A stretch of DNA of 64,000 bases from a virus, in the IMG/VR virus record IMGVR_UViG_3300022698_000267, positions 163,575 through 227,574 of that record; one strand, 5' to 3'. Under the pieces are notes generated by a model that saw only the letters and a list, made by a program, of their open reading frames with translations, was not told the DNA's origin and did not search any database. The position numbers were made by a program, and so were the translations under genes. This document shows, one piece after another, positions 15,778 to 25,933 of this stretch (position 1 is the stretch's first letter; every line of letters begins with the position of its first letter).

Positions 15778-18107
15778 TTGTTTTAGAGGGTCTAGAAGCT
15801 GTCAAAAAGCGTCCAGCTATGTATATTGGCAGTACAGACTATCGTGGTGTTCATCATCTGGTTTATGAGGTTCTAGATAATAGTATTGATGAAACTATGG
15901 TTGGTTATTGTGATCATATAAAAGTTCTAATTCACAAAGACAACAGTATTACTGTAATAGATAATGGTCGAGGAATTCCGGTAGATAAACATCCTACTGA
16001 AAATATGTCATCTTTAGAAGTTGTTATGACAAAATTGCATGCAGGTGGAAAATTTGATCACAGAAGTTATAAAGTTTCTGGTGGACTTCATGGAGTTGGA
16101 ATTTCTGTAGTTAATGCACTTTCTGAACAATTAAAGGTTAGTGTTAGAAGGGATGGAAATTTATTTATACAGAATTATGAAAAAGGATTTCCTGTCACCG
16201 AATTAAAAAAAGGAAAAAAGACCAATAAAAGAGGAACTACCATAAAATTTCGACCAGATGAAGACATTTTTGGTTCGTACAAAATAGATTTTAATATGCT
16301 ATCCGAGAGGATGAAGGAACTAGCTTATTTAAATGGTGGTTTACAGTTAGAACTTTTTGATGAACGTACTGGTGCAGAATCTTCTTTTAAATTCGATGGT
16401 GGAGTTAATAGTCTACTTAAAAAGTTGAATGAAGGCAAGAGAAATGTGCATCCAATCATTTATGATTCGGATTCAATGGATTCTGGTCTTTGGATAGAAT
16501 TTTGTTTCCAATATACAGATGTTTCCAACACAAGAGTTCTATCTTTTTGCAATAACATTAAGACTCAAGAAGGTGGAACTCACCTCTCTGGTTTTAAAAC
16601 TGCTTTAACAAGAACATTTAACTCTTTTATACAAGGTAGTGATTCCGTTGCAAAAAGATTGAAGCAATTTAGAATTAATGGAGAGGACATTCTAGCAGGT
16701 TTGTCTGCTATCATTAATGTCAAAGTGCCGGATCCACAATTTGAAGGACAAACCAAGACAAAGTTGGGAAATAATGATGTTTCTGGAGAGGTTAGATCTT
16801 TCGTTGGGGGTAAATTAACCACTTATTTAAATGAGAACCCAAAACATGCAAAATCTATTGTAGAAAGATTAATTCAATCTACCAGAGAAAGAGAAGCAGC
16901 CAGAAAGGCTAAGGATATTATTAGAAAGAAATCAGGACTTTCACATCTTCTGATATCCAGTAAATTGGCTGATTGTCGTAGTAAAAATGTTAAAAAGCGA
17001 GAACTATTTATTGTTGAAGGTGATAGTGCTGGTGGTTCTGCTAAACAAGGTAGAAATCCAGAATTTCAGGCTATATTGCCATTAAGAGGTAAAGTTTTAA
17101 ATATTGAAAAAGCAGATACACACAAGATTATTAAAAACAAAGAGATTCAAAATTTAATTGCTAGTCTAGGTGTGGGTTTTGGTGATGACACTGATGTCAA
17201 TAAACTTCGATATGACAAAGTCATTATTATGACAGATGCTGATATTGATGGAGCTCATATTAGAACTTTGCTTCTAACTTTCTTTTTTAGGCAATTTGTT
17301 GAGATTATAGAGAATGGACATCTGTATATATCACAACCACCTTTATATAGAGTCTATAAGAAAGGATTTGAAAAATTTCTTTCTGATGAGGCTGATTTAG
17401 AAGAATTTCTATTGGAGGATTCTATAGATTTTCTTGCTGTAACAAATGGAAAAAAGACTTATACAAAGAAAACTTTACAAAATTTCTTACTTCGAATTAG
17501 AGAACTTATGAGACTTTTTTCTAGAGCATCCGATTTTGGTATACCAAAAGAATTGTTTAAACTGATTCTACTATATGAAGACCTTTCAGTTAATTTAAAT
17601 TCTAAATTTGAACCATTTAAGAAGTATATGAAAAAGAATGGTTTTTTTCTAGAATTAAAATCGAATGTTATAGAAGATGAAGATCTACCTTACTTTCTAT
17701 TACAATATGGAAGAAAGAAGGTTAAAATTCCAATTGATTTCTTCAGATCCAATTTGTATAGGAATTCCTACAAGATTTTGAGTCGAATAAAACTTGATAG
17801 TCCGACATTACAATTTAAACTTCCTTCAATAGAAGAAGAATTAAGTTACGAAGAATTGTACGTCAAAAGTTTAAATCTTCTGCGTTCTAAGTATTCTATT
17901 CAACGTTATAAAGGTTTGGGGGAAATGAATCCAGAACAGCTTTGGAAAACCACTATGAATGCAAGAACTAGAAATCTTCTACGAGTAACAATACCAGATG
18001 CAGAAGCAGCAGATAGATCTTTTAGTATGTTAATGGGTGGTAATGTTGAAATCAGGAGGAATTTCATTGAGAGCTACTCCTCCAATTTTGAATTTCTAGA
18101 TATTTAA
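15747..18107 (+). CDS. gyrB: DNA gyrase subunit B
   Basis: A 786-residue ATPase subunit. The GHKL ATP site is intact (VLDNSIDETMVGY, GRGIPVDKHP, SGGLHGVGISVVNALSE), followed by the transducer and the Toprim core (FIVEGDSAGGSAKQGR, MTDADIDGAHIRTLLL) and the C-terminal RYKGLGEMNPEQLW. After QPPLYRVYKKG there is a long insertion before the final motif, like that of Gram-negative GyrB (about 800 residues) rather than the 640-residue form. Partner of GyrA at 4598-7048. Having the two subunits in separate, oppositely oriented units means they are not co-transcribed. Confidence 0.95.
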   Translation: MEERYDGNNIIVLEGLEAVKKRPAMYIGSTDYRGVHHLVYEVLDNSIDETMVGYCDHIKVLIHKDNSITVIDNGRGIPVDKHPTENMSSLEVVMTKLHAGGKFDHRSYKVSGGLHGVGISVVNALSEQLKVSVRRDGNLFIQNYEKGFPVTELKKGKKTNKRGTTIKFRPDEDIFGSYKIDFNMLSERMKELAYLNGGLQLELFDERTGAESSFKFDGGVNSLLKKLNEGKRNVHPIIYDSDSMDSGLWIEFCFQYTDVSNTRVLSFCNNIKTQEGGTHLSGFKTALTRTFNSFIQGSDSVAKRLKQFRINGEDILAGLSAIINVKVPDPQFEGQTKTKLGNNDVSGEVRSFVGGKLTTYLNENPKHAKSIVERLIQSTREREAARKAKDIIRKKSGLSHLLISSKLADCRSKNVKKRELFIVEGDSAGGSAKQGRNPEFQAILPLRGKVLNIEKADTHKIIKNKEIQNLIASLGVGFGDDTDVNKLRYDKVIIMTDADIDGAHIRTLLLTFFFRQFVEIIENGHLYISQPPLYRVYKKGFEKFLSDEADLEEFLLEDSIDFLAVTNGKKTYTKKTLQNFLLRIRELMRLFSRASDFGIPKELFKLILLYEDLSVNLNSKFEPFKKYMKKNGFFLELKSNVIEDEDLPYFLLQYGRKKVKIPIDFFRSNLYRNSYKILSRIKLDSPTLQFKLPSIEEELSYEELYVKSLNLLRSKYSIQRYKGLGEMNPEQLWKTTMNARTRNLLRVTIPDAEAADRSFSMLMGGNVEIRRNFIESYSSNFEFLDI

Positions 18108-18119
18108 AGGAGGTTGTAA

Positions 18120-18386
18120 ATGAATGCGCTACATGAAGTTAAGATTGCTTTTGCAGAAGAGATTAATAAGCTTCCGGAAGAGTTGAAAAAGCAAACATTA
18201 AAAGAACTTGACCTTTTTGAGGGTCTTTTCAATCGAGATATTTTTGGAATCACTGACAATTCTGCAGTAGGACTTATTAACAAGAAGGAGGCCTGGTTTA
18301 TTTTTATGTTGGCAAAGATTTCTGCTAGGGTAAATTTCGTTGGGGATTGGTGTTCAAAGTTAGAAGAAAGTCTTGAGGAAAAATGA
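18120..18386 (+). CDS. Hypothetical small helical protein
   Basis: 88 residues with a strong AAAGGAGG site 13 bases after gyrB. All-helical and acidic, with leucine-rich stretches (FAEEINKLPEELKKQTLKEL). Not recognised. Likely translated from the gyrB transcript. Confidence 0.45.
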   Translation: MNALHEVKIAFAEEINKLPEELKKQTLKELDLFEGLFNRDIFGITDNSAVGLINKKEAWFIFMLAKISARVNFVGDWCSKLEESLEEK

Positions 18387-18685
18387 AGAAGTATCTTTTA
18401 TATCATCCAGTTGCAGGAATATTTCTTGGAATGTTTGGCAATGTTTCTTTATGGTCTGATTTGGATCCAATGGGTATAAGTTCTGCTTTTGTTTTTTCTT
18501 CTATTAAAGACTTAAACCATTTTGCCATAAGTCATATCCCACCAGAAAATTTAGAAGATCTGGTTTACTATGAAATAAAAACGGAAGAGGATTTTCAAGT
18601 TATTCCATATTGTGAAATCAAGAAATACTGTCCCACCTTACACCCTTGGAATCCAATGCACTCACCGATTCAAATTGTTCAATAA
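18383..18685 (+). CDS. Hypothetical protein
   Basis: 100 residues, overlapping the previous stop by 4 bases (ATGA). Contains a hydrophobic start (YLLYHPVAGIFLGMFGNVSLWS) and ends in proline-containing aromatic sequence. No transmembrane signature is convincing. Function unknown. Confidence 0.45.
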   Translation: MKKYLLYHPVAGIFLGMFGNVSLWSDLDPMGISSAFVFSSIKDLNHFAISHIPPENLEDLVYYEIKTEEDFQVIPYCEIKKYCPTLHPWNPMHSPIQIVQ

Positions 18686-18697
18686 AAGGAGGTTAAA

Positions 18698-18889
18698 ATG
18701 GCATTATTGGAAACTAATATTGTTCATAATCCTAGATCTGGAATGTTATTTGAAAGGGATGATCTTAAATGTAGCAATTGTCAAACTCTTGCCGTTATTC
18801 TACTGCAATTGGATTCAAAACACCTTTTATGTAAAAGTTGTTTATCAAATTTCATTAAGAAAATTGATGAAGCAATTCTTCAGTATTAA
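18698..18889 (+). CDS. Zinc-ribbon microprotein
   Basis: 63 residues with an AAAGGAGG site. CSNC and CKSC knuckles about 20 residues apart form a zinc ribbon (LKCSNCQTL and LLCKSCLSNF). Function unknown. Confidence 0.5.
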   Translation: MALLETNIVHNPRSGMLFERDDLKCSNCQTLAVILLQLDSKHLLCKSCLSNFIKKIDEAILQY

Positions 18890-18955
18890 AACATTAATCA
18901 TATATTTGCTAGTGTGTTCAGTGAATGATGTTTCTTAGAAGGAGGATTTTTATAC

Positions 18956-19456
18956 ATGTTAATTAGAAATTTGGAATATGAAATGATTTGCAGATTTACG
19001 CAGGCCAATGATTTCATGGATAGAGAAGTGGATATGCTTTCTAGTACGGCTGCTGTTACATCTGGAACAGCATTTACTACTGAACTTATCCACAATATTA
19101 TCCTTGGTTTGGCCACTTTGTCTAATCCTGGTTACGTAGCTAAGTTTATCGATACGGATGATACTGAATATACTTCTACATCTACCGTTGCAGATTTCTA
19201 CGAAACCGAAACAGACTTGATTTCAGAGTCTGTTATTACAAACTCTATTACTGTTACATCTGATTTGTACCTCAAGACTGGTATGATTTTGTTTAATAGA
19301 GGTGGTGCTCAAGACCTGTTAACTGTTTTGACTTCAACTCAATTACGGAATTTGGACATTTCTGTTTTGGATGGCACTTCTAAAGGCATACCGATTTTAA
19401 GTGCTGGAGGAAATCTTACTATTCAGACTAAGTTTCGTTTCATTGTTTCGAAATAG
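18956..19456 (+). CDS. Probable virion structural protein
   Basis: 166 residues with an AGAAGGAGG site. Ser/Thr-rich and strongly beta (SVITNSITVTSDLYLKTGMI, ISVLDGTSKGIPILSAGG), as in small tail or decoration proteins. This assignment rests on composition and on the neighbouring gene block, not on a recognised family. Confidence 0.4.
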   Translation: MLIRNLEYEMICRFTQANDFMDREVDMLSSTAAVTSGTAFTTELIHNIILGLATLSNPGYVAKFIDTDDTEYTSTSTVADFYETETDLISESVITNSITVTSDLYLKTGMILFNRGGAQDLLTVLTSTQLRNLDISVLDGTSKGIPILSAGGNLTIQTKFRFIVSK

Positions 19457-19485
19457 TTTTCTTTCTCATATGTGGAGGTTTTCGT

Positions 19486-20382
19486 ATGTCGTTAGATCCT
19501 GGTATTCCAGATGAACTGTCTTCTGAATCGATAAATTCTATTGCTAGAAAGTTAAAGCATTATTGGTCGAATATTTACACCATTAGCCCTGTTGAATTAG
19601 CTACATTCGTTAAAATAAAGAGTAACTTCCTTCGTCAAGGTATTGTTCTAGAAGAATCAGTATTAAATTCTTCAGTTTCTAACATTACCTCATGGTTAGA
19701 ACGAAAACTTCGTTCCACTAATTTCCTGTCTTCGAATAACATTGGAGATTTTCCAAGTAATGATAATTTGGATGGTTTGCTAAATGTTGATGTTGATTGT
19801 ATAGAATCAGAAAGACAGGAAATTAGAAAGCAGTTGTTTAATGAAGACATTAAAGTTCGAATTCAACAATCTGTCAAGAGTTTTAGTATTCAATGTAATA
19901 AGAAGATGACAGTTTGGGATATTCGAATTCCAGCCTCCTGGAATGTAAATGTTGAGCAATCTTTTCTGCTTAGTTTGTATGACAAAACCTTTCATAAAAA
20001 AGAGGAGAAACCAAAAGCTGATGTCACAAAGTTAGAGCCAGATTCCGTTGATGAGGAGTTGAATGAAAAGGATTTAACAGATTCTATTTCGAAATTTACT
20101 GGATCTATAATTCAAAAGTATAATGACTTTTCATTAATAAGGGCTGAGCTAGATTCTTTTCTGGCAGACAAGAAAAATTTAACTACTTTGGAGCTTGGTG
20201 AGGACATATTTGGTGATGATCTACCATTATCATCAATAATAATTTTAAAAGTCTTTTCAGATAAAATCATTGCTGGAAAGATTGATAAAACTGATGTTTT
20301 TAGAAAAATAGGTGTTAGAAGAAAGCGCTTATTAAAAAGACTGGAGGATTTTCTTTCAGCAAAACGCTCTTCTAAGAAATAG
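19486..20382 (+). CDS. Hypothetical protein, probably of the structural block
   Basis: 298 residues with a TGGAGG site. Mostly helical, charged and without cysteine clusters; it ends in a basic tail (RRKRLLKRLEDFLSAKRS). Gene order puts it between a beta-rich protein and the first amidoligase-like protein. I do not recognise it. Confidence 0.45.
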   Translation: MSLDPGIPDELSSESINSIARKLKHYWSNIYTISPVELATFVKIKSNFLRQGIVLEESVLNSSVSNITSWLERKLRSTNFLSSNNIGDFPSNDNLDGLLNVDVDCIESERQEIRKQLFNEDIKVRIQQSVKSFSIQCNKKMTVWDIRIPASWNVNVEQSFLLSLYDKTFHKKEEKPKADVTKLEPDSVDEELNEKDLTDSISKFTGSIIQKYNDFSLIRAELDSFLADKKNLTTLELGEDIFGDDLPLSSIIILKVFSDKIIAGKIDKTDVFRKIGVRRKRLLKRLEDFLSAKRSSKK

Positions 20383-20390
20383 GAAGCAAT

Positions 20391-23300
20391 ATGTCTGGTT
20401 TCTTTGGATTTTTCAGGGGTGCAGCTTCATATGGCCTTGGTAGTGAATCCAGGTTAGAAGGGTTTATTCATGGTTTAAATGACTTTGTTGAGAGTGGTTC
20501 TAATCCACTACCATATGCTAATAGAATTGTTACCCCAACAATTGATTTTGCATCTGGTCCTTCTGGATTCATTACTAAAATTTCGTTGGGAGATGCACGA
20601 AATTCACACCTTTTTCGTTCTGCTAAACTTGCTGCAATGAATTCTAACATTCCGACTATGCCTATGCAAGATGCCAGACTTGGAGAATTCTCTATTGTTA
20701 CAAATCCAGAAGCTTATGGGGGCAATTTAGAAGCTGCATCTATTGGTCATGCTTTAAATTCCTATATATCTGTTATGGGAATGCAAGATCCAAATCTAGC
20801 CACGTTTCTTACTGAAGGTTCTCTTAGAAATAAAACGCAGTTTAATCCGATACAGAATTTTTTGGCTTCTGAATTTCGTTGGCAGGATAGTTCTCAGAGT
20901 ATGCAAGATAGAAATTTATTCTACTCTAATCAATTTCTTGGAACGATGGATGTATACGGACATCCTAGTGGAGGTGAATTTCAAGGACAAAGAGCACATC
21001 CAGAGAGATGGGGTGATACTAATCTTCTACGGAGATTAAATCCTGGCATAAATGATCTAATAAATTCTATTTCAATTGATGATTCTGCTTCTGGTATTAA
21101 AGCTGGTTTTGAAAAACAAATGCTTCGTGTCAAACATTCGGCAGATAGTCAATACGAAAACATTCATGATTTTGCTACACCTAATACTATAATTTCAAGA
21201 AGTCAACTTTCAGGAACAGATTTTGATAGACCTGTACAGACTGATGCCGATGTTGAAGGAAGACCAGATGTAACACCCACCGATATTATCAATAGAAGTG
21301 GTGAAGGAATTGCTTCTGTACTTGCATCTACCACAGGAACGACACTCGATGTTTACAATTCAGAAACTGGTGAGCTTTTGCATACACAAAGTCCGTCAGG
21401 AACTACAAGACCATCGACAGAAGCTCCTACAGAAGGAAATGTTCCAAGTTCTGGTGAGGCAGCAAGTGGAAATATTTACGTTTTCGCTGATGGTTACATT
21501 CCAGATCCAGATTTTGCAGATGAAGAAGAATACATTAGGAATAGATATGGAGACGAAGCTGCAAATGCTTTTACTGAGGGTCGTTATGCCTCTTCTGTTG
21601 AAGATGCTGAAAGAATGTCTAGAGCTGGTGGACCAGAATCTTCAGAAGGTGTTCGACCTAGTGGAAATCCTGAAGTTAGACACACAGACACACATTCAAT
21701 AGACAATACTCCTCCCAGTTTACAAGATACACCTACTCAAAGAACAGGTCGTCCAGGTCCATTTTCTGAATCTGGTGGTTTCAATGTAAACTATGAGGAT
21801 TTTGATAGTGCAGCAAGGGCTCAGTATGATGAACGTAATGTTAACGTTGTTGATTCACCTTCTTCTATAGATACAAGTGCTATAAGAATCATATCAGAAG
21901 CAGAATATGATGCTCTTGAAAAGCGTTATCCTATTGGTGGAATTGGTCATCAGGAGGAAGGTTCACATTTAGTTAGCACACCAGATGCTGTGCATGCAGT
22001 AAATACCCTTCGTGACATTCAAAAGAGCTTTGGCTTGGCCAATGATTCTGACAGAAGATTTTATGAGAATATAGGGAAAAATGCTATAGGAGAAAGAAAT
22101 TTTTCGGTACATTCTGGTGAGTTGGACACAGTAACTAACAAAATTAAACGAAAGATGATGTTGGGTGGAGCTATAGTTGGAAGATCTGAAGAAGGTGGAC
22201 ATTTATGGTTAATGGATGAACCATTAAACAGTCTTTGGGAAGTGGGAAGTTCAATGAGTAATCGTCCACAAGATTTTCCACGTCCTAACTTTCGTACCAT
22301 ACAAGATACACCAATTCCAGAGATGGACCCAAATCCTGATAACTGGCGTATACGAAATATGGACATTAGTATGCGGGATGCTATGGGAAAGGGATACATC
22401 ATGCCGATTGGTGGGCGTGATGCCGTTTTTTTGCCTAGTTTTGCTAACCCAGATTTTAGTATGGGTGTAGAAATAGAATCATTTCTTACTAGACCAATTT
22501 CTGAAATCACTCGTGGAATTCAACAGAACTATGGTTATAATCTTAATCATATGGCTTTTAATGGAGAATTTAGTTCCCATAATGACCCATCCGTTTATGG
22601 TGGTGGTAAAGAATACATAACTCCGGTTATGTCTGGACTCAGAGCTTTTAAAGCAGGATATCTTCTTGGGGAACAGCTAAAGTCTCTTGGAGATGTTCCT
22701 CCAATACATAGAGGTCCAGATAGATTTGACACTTCAGGTTTACATGTAAATATAGGAACCATTCCAGCGTATAATAAAAAGAATGCTTTCAAATTTTCTA
22801 CTGATATGTTGCGATTACAGGAAGATGTAATAAAACGAATGTCAGAACCGGATGTCAGATACAATTACTATTCTAGACCAAGTACGGGAGGTCAGTATTC
22901 CCCTTATAATTCTACAATAAAACCTGAAAGACTTCCTCCAGATGCTCGTAGTTCTCCACATGAGGAACATGGAAGACAGTTTTGGTCTCAATCCATTTCT
23001 AAATTTAGGTCTGCTGGAAGAACGAATGAATATGATTACTACAGAAATAATGGAAAACATTATTCAAATGTAGCTCTTGAGATGTCAATGTCAGATGTTG
23101 GCAAATTGGCAAAGTACAAAACGTTTGGTATGCATAAACTTCAATTAATGGGTTTAATGGAATACAGGTCTCCAATGTATGTTCCTGGTGGTGATCATGT
23201 TTTAGCATCTATGGCAATGGGAACTAAATTAGCTGCAGACATTTTTCAAGCATCACAAAATCATGGTGCATTTGCTAGAACAAATAAATTGATTCCTCCT

Positions 23301-23471
23301 ATTGGTGGTTGGTTTAATGGTGATAAGAACGTGTTTAATAATATTGCTGAAAACTTCCTAAATATACGAAATCCAGTCAATCAGGAATTTATGTGGCAAA
23401 TGCATCAAAAATGTGGACAGGTTACAATGCCACCAGATGCAAATACTCTTAGAAGTCAAGGAATATATTAG
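20391..23471 (+). CDS. Large protein with C-terminal amidoligase-like domain
   Basis: 1026 residues. The first ~650 are low-complexity, rich in Gly, Ser, Asn and Pro, and resemble virion proteins. Residues ~690-930 carry the amidoligase (PF12224, glutamine synthetase/GCS-like COOH-NH2 ligase) pattern in order: MGVEIES (E694, E696), GGKEYITPVMSGL (E741), TSGLHVNIG (H785), LMEYRSP (E924, R926). Such enzymes form amide or isopeptide bonds using ATP. The neighbour at 23478 has the same motif order, so the pair arose by duplication or acts together. Size, position and N-terminal composition suggest a virion-associated enzyme modifying a protein or cell-wall peptide; the substrate is unknown. Start at ATG 20391 with GGAAGC. 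Confidence 0.65.
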   Translation: MSGFFGFFRGAASYGLGSESRLEGFIHGLNDFVESGSNPLPYANRIVTPTIDFASGPSGFITKISLGDARNSHLFRSAKLAAMNSNIPTMPMQDARLGEFSIVTNPEAYGGNLEAASIGHALNSYISVMGMQDPNLATFLTEGSLRNKTQFNPIQNFLASEFRWQDSSQSMQDRNLFYSNQFLGTMDVYGHPSGGEFQGQRAHPERWGDTNLLRRLNPGINDLINSISIDDSASGIKAGFEKQMLRVKHSADSQYENIHDFATPNTIISRSQLSGTDFDRPVQTDADVEGRPDVTPTDIINRSGEGIASVLASTTGTTLDVYNSETGELLHTQSPSGTTRPSTEAPTEGNVPSSGEAASGNIYVFADGYIPDPDFADEEEYIRNRYGDEAANAFTEGRYASSVEDAERMSRAGGPESSEGVRPSGNPEVRHTDTHSIDNTPPSLQDTPTQRTGRPGPFSESGGFNVNYEDFDSAARAQYDERNVNVVDSPSSIDTSAIRIISEAEYDALEKRYPIGGIGHQEEGSHLVSTPDAVHAVNTLRDIQKSFGLANDSDRRFYENIGKNAIGERNFSVHSGELDTVTNKIKRKMMLGGAIVGRSEEGGHLWLMDEPLNSLWEVGSSMSNRPQDFPRPNFRTIQDTPIPEMDPNPDNWRIRNMDISMRDAMGKGYIMPIGGRDAVFLPSFANPDFSMGVEIESFLTRPISEITRGIQQNYGYNLNHMAFNGEFSSHNDPSVYGGGKEYITPVMSGLRAFKAGYLLGEQLKSLGDVPPIHRGPDRFDTSGLHVNIGTIPAYNKKNAFKFSTDMLRLQEDVIKRMSEPDVRYNYYSRPSTGGQYSPYNSTIKPERLPPDARSSPHEEHGRQFWSQSISKFRSAGRTNEYDYYRNNGKHYSNVALEMSMSDVGKLAKYKTFGMHKLQLMGLMEYRSPMYVPGGDHVLASMAMGTKLAADIFQASQNHGAFARTNKLIPPIGGWFNGDKNVFNNIAENFLNIRNPVNQEFMWQMHQKCGQVTMPPDANTLRSQGIY

Positions 23472-23477
23472 TTTACT

Positions 23478-24923
23478 ATGGATCTTCAGAGAATAGCTTC
23501 TTATACCAAAGATCTTTTAGACAAACATGGTGTTTACCTTAATGTTGACCCAGATGTTTTGGCATCTGTTTCACGTTCTGATCCGAGTGAAGTAAAAAAG
23601 ATTTCGCAGAAGGAGACATTCGAAGCACCTGGAGGCTTAGATTTTAAGATTCCTAGACAAGCTACATCTGTTCCATTTATAACTGGAATAAATGGAAATA
23701 ATCTAAGTTTGATGACCTATCAACCTGGTTTTAAACAATATAGACCAGAATCTTGGGCATTTGGCCCTTCTACACATGGGGCTATGACACCAACCAGATT
23801 ACATGACTTTAGATCTGAAGTAAATAGAATCAATAGAAGCCGGTTTCCAAATGGTTTGAATATTGATAGTATGAATTTAATTAATATTAGAAATGAACCA
23901 TTTGACAGAGAGGGCTTGCAAAGGGTTCTTCAACATGGAGCAATAGTACCTTTAAGCTCTAATAGAGGAGCCTTCATTCCTAATTTTGGAATATCATCAA
24001 ACTTTTTTTCCTATGAATATGAAGGTCGATTTAAAACTGATCTTGATCTTGGTTATGGACCATCTGAACAAGGAAAATTCGATTCTTTAGTGACCAATCC
24101 AATTGAAAAGAATTTTGGAGTTAATGTAAAAAATCTTCTCCCCTATGATTTTGGAAGCCAGAACTCTTACAAAGCATACAATGATGGTTCTATTTCTGAG
24201 AAACCTGGTAGAAAATCACAGGAGGTTGTAGTTGGATCTGCTCCAATGTCTAATCTACTAATGGCTTCTGATATGATGTTTGGTGCTTGGCAGAAGGAAG
24301 GAATGTTACATCCAGATGACATACCAATGGATAGGTCTGCTGGAATGCACATTAGTACAACATTGCCTAATCTTGCTGGTAGTGGAGCTTATGAAGTACA
24401 AAAAGGCATGTCTAATTACTTAAACAATGTTGGTTTAGTTTTTGATATGTTAGGAAGACATGCTGATAGATGGAAAAGTACAGCACATCTTGGAGTGGCC
24501 GAAAATTATAGTTCTAATCGTAACAATTACAGAATAGATACTGGAACTAGAAGACTTGAATTTCGGCATCCAGGACCAATACCTAGTACAGCTTATATAG
24601 CTTCGCAACTTTCTATAGTTGGAAAATTATCAAATGATTTGATTGGATTTGGAAAAGAAGGATTAGTAGAACTTGGACAAAGATCTCACTCAGAAGCCTA
24701 TGGTAATTTAAAGCTTTCTAGTCGCAGAGGATCAGCTTACCAGAAAAGTCCATTCTTTCCTTTACATGAACAAATGGCTGGAGGAAGTCATCCCGCTGCA
24801 GCAGAAATGCAAGATTGGTTTAATTCCTTTACAGATCAAGTAGGAATAACAGATCCTGCTCAGAAAAAATTCTTATTAATGATGAATAAATCTTGTATAA
24901 AAACACAATCCAGTTACTTCTAA
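23478..24923 (+). CDS. Second amidoligase-like protein
   Basis: 481 residues, 6 bases after its paralogue. The same ordered motifs are seen: YEYEGRF (E180, E182), SQEVVVGSAP (E249), SAGMHIST (H291), RRLEFRHPGP (E361, R363). The extreme C-terminus resembles that of the upstream protein (KKFLLMMNKSCIK beside EFMWQMHQKCGQ), supporting common descent. Lacking the long N-terminal region of its partner, it could be the catalytic partner or a second half of a heteromer. Family assignment is from motif order; activity is inferred. Confidence 0.6.
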   Translation: MDLQRIASYTKDLLDKHGVYLNVDPDVLASVSRSDPSEVKKISQKETFEAPGGLDFKIPRQATSVPFITGINGNNLSLMTYQPGFKQYRPESWAFGPSTHGAMTPTRLHDFRSEVNRINRSRFPNGLNIDSMNLINIRNEPFDREGLQRVLQHGAIVPLSSNRGAFIPNFGISSNFFSYEYEGRFKTDLDLGYGPSEQGKFDSLVTNPIEKNFGVNVKNLLPYDFGSQNSYKAYNDGSISEKPGRKSQEVVVGSAPMSNLLMASDMMFGAWQKEGMLHPDDIPMDRSAGMHISTTLPNLAGSGAYEVQKGMSNYLNNVGLVFDMLGRHADRWKSTAHLGVAENYSSNRNNYRIDTGTRRLEFRHPGPIPSTAYIASQLSIVGKLSNDLIGFGKEGLVELGQRSHSEAYGNLKLSSRRGSAYQKSPFFPLHEQMAGGSHPAAAEMQDWFNSFTDQVGITDPAQKKFLLMMNKSCIKTQSSYF

Positions 24924-24935
24924 AGGAAGAAAAGT

Positions 24936-25412
24936 ATGGTTACAGATTTTCCAAACACACGACAGTCAACAGGTGCACATAAAAACTGTGATTATCTTCT
25001 TTTTAATGACTTTTATATCTTACCTACGTGTGTTTCAACTGTTCAGAAAAAACCAATGAAATTAATATCAACATACTTTAAAAAATCTGAAGCTTCTTTA
25101 CATGTTGATTTTTCACAATGGCTTATAGAGCTTAATATCCCTTTCGAGCAGATGGATCAATTACAAGATTCAGAAATAGAATATGAAATGTTATCTCTTT
25201 TTAAAGATTTAGATCGGCAACATGTACTAGTAACCAAATTGTTCCCTTATGGGTTTCAATTCAATGAGCATAATTGGAATTACATTTCTAGTAGACTAAA
25301 AGAGGTCGTTAGTAGGAAAAGAGGTGTGGATCAAAAATTCATAACTTTAGATGCTTTTGATGTACATTCAGATTTATTTTCTTCTAACTTTGAAGATTTA
25401 TTGAGGATATAA
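24936..25412 (+). CDS. Hypothetical protein
   Basis: 158 residues with an AAAGGAAG site after the amidoligase-like pair. No cysteine cluster or membrane segment; mixed helix and strand. Its stop overlaps the next start by one base. Probably part of the same transcription unit. Not recognised. Confidence 0.45.
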   Translation: MVTDFPNTRQSTGAHKNCDYLLFNDFYILPTCVSTVQKKPMKLISTYFKKSEASLHVDFSQWLIELNIPFEQMDQLQDSEIEYEMLSLFKDLDRQHVLVTKLFPYGFQFNEHNWNYISSRLKEVVSRKRGVDQKFITLDAFDVHSDLFSSNFEDLLRI

Positions 25413-25933
25413 TGGCTTCGGTTTTATTGAAAGAGCAATTTCCAGTTTCGTTAGTCCAACAGGCAGAAGAAATACTTCCAAATTCTTATCTTTCTAAAGA
25501 CTTGTATTTTTTGATCTACTATCTGGAAGGACATTTACTTTCAACTCTTAAAGATCCATTTAATTTTTCAAGATACTTCTGGAGACAAGAAGTTCAATAC
25601 TTTCCAGAAAATGTGATGAACGATCCAGCTCTTTGGCTTTACTATACTATTCAAGATGTTGGCACAGATATATCTAAGGCATTTGTATACTCCAGATTAC
25701 GAGATAAGAAGAATCTTGAAAGATTTCTTTCTGATGCCTCTTTCTTGTTATTTGTAGAAGGAAGTGTTTTAAACGAAGATATTGTGTTTGGACACTGCAA
25801 AATTTCCGATTATGGTTATTTGAAGTCTGTTCTATCCAATTCTGGAATTAACAAATTGGAAGTAGATTCTTTGATTAAAATAATGCTGCAAAGATCTAAT
25901 ACTATGGAAGCACAGAAAATCAGATTCTTATAA
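25412..25933 (+). CDS. Hypothetical protein
   Basis: 173 residues starting at an ATG that shares a base with the previous stop (TAATG). Helical, with aromatic-rich segments (LYFLIYYLEGHLLSTLKD). It overlaps the convergent gene by 6 bases at its 3' end. Function unknown; context suggests a structural or assembly role. Confidence 0.45.
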   Translation: MASVLLKEQFPVSLVQQAEEILPNSYLSKDLYFLIYYLEGHLLSTLKDPFNFSRYFWRQEVQYFPENVMNDPALWLYYTIQDVGTDISKAFVYSRLRDKKNLERFLSDASFLLFVEGSVLNEDIVFGHCKISDYGYLKSVLSNSGINKLEVDSLIKIMLQRSNTMEAQKIRFL

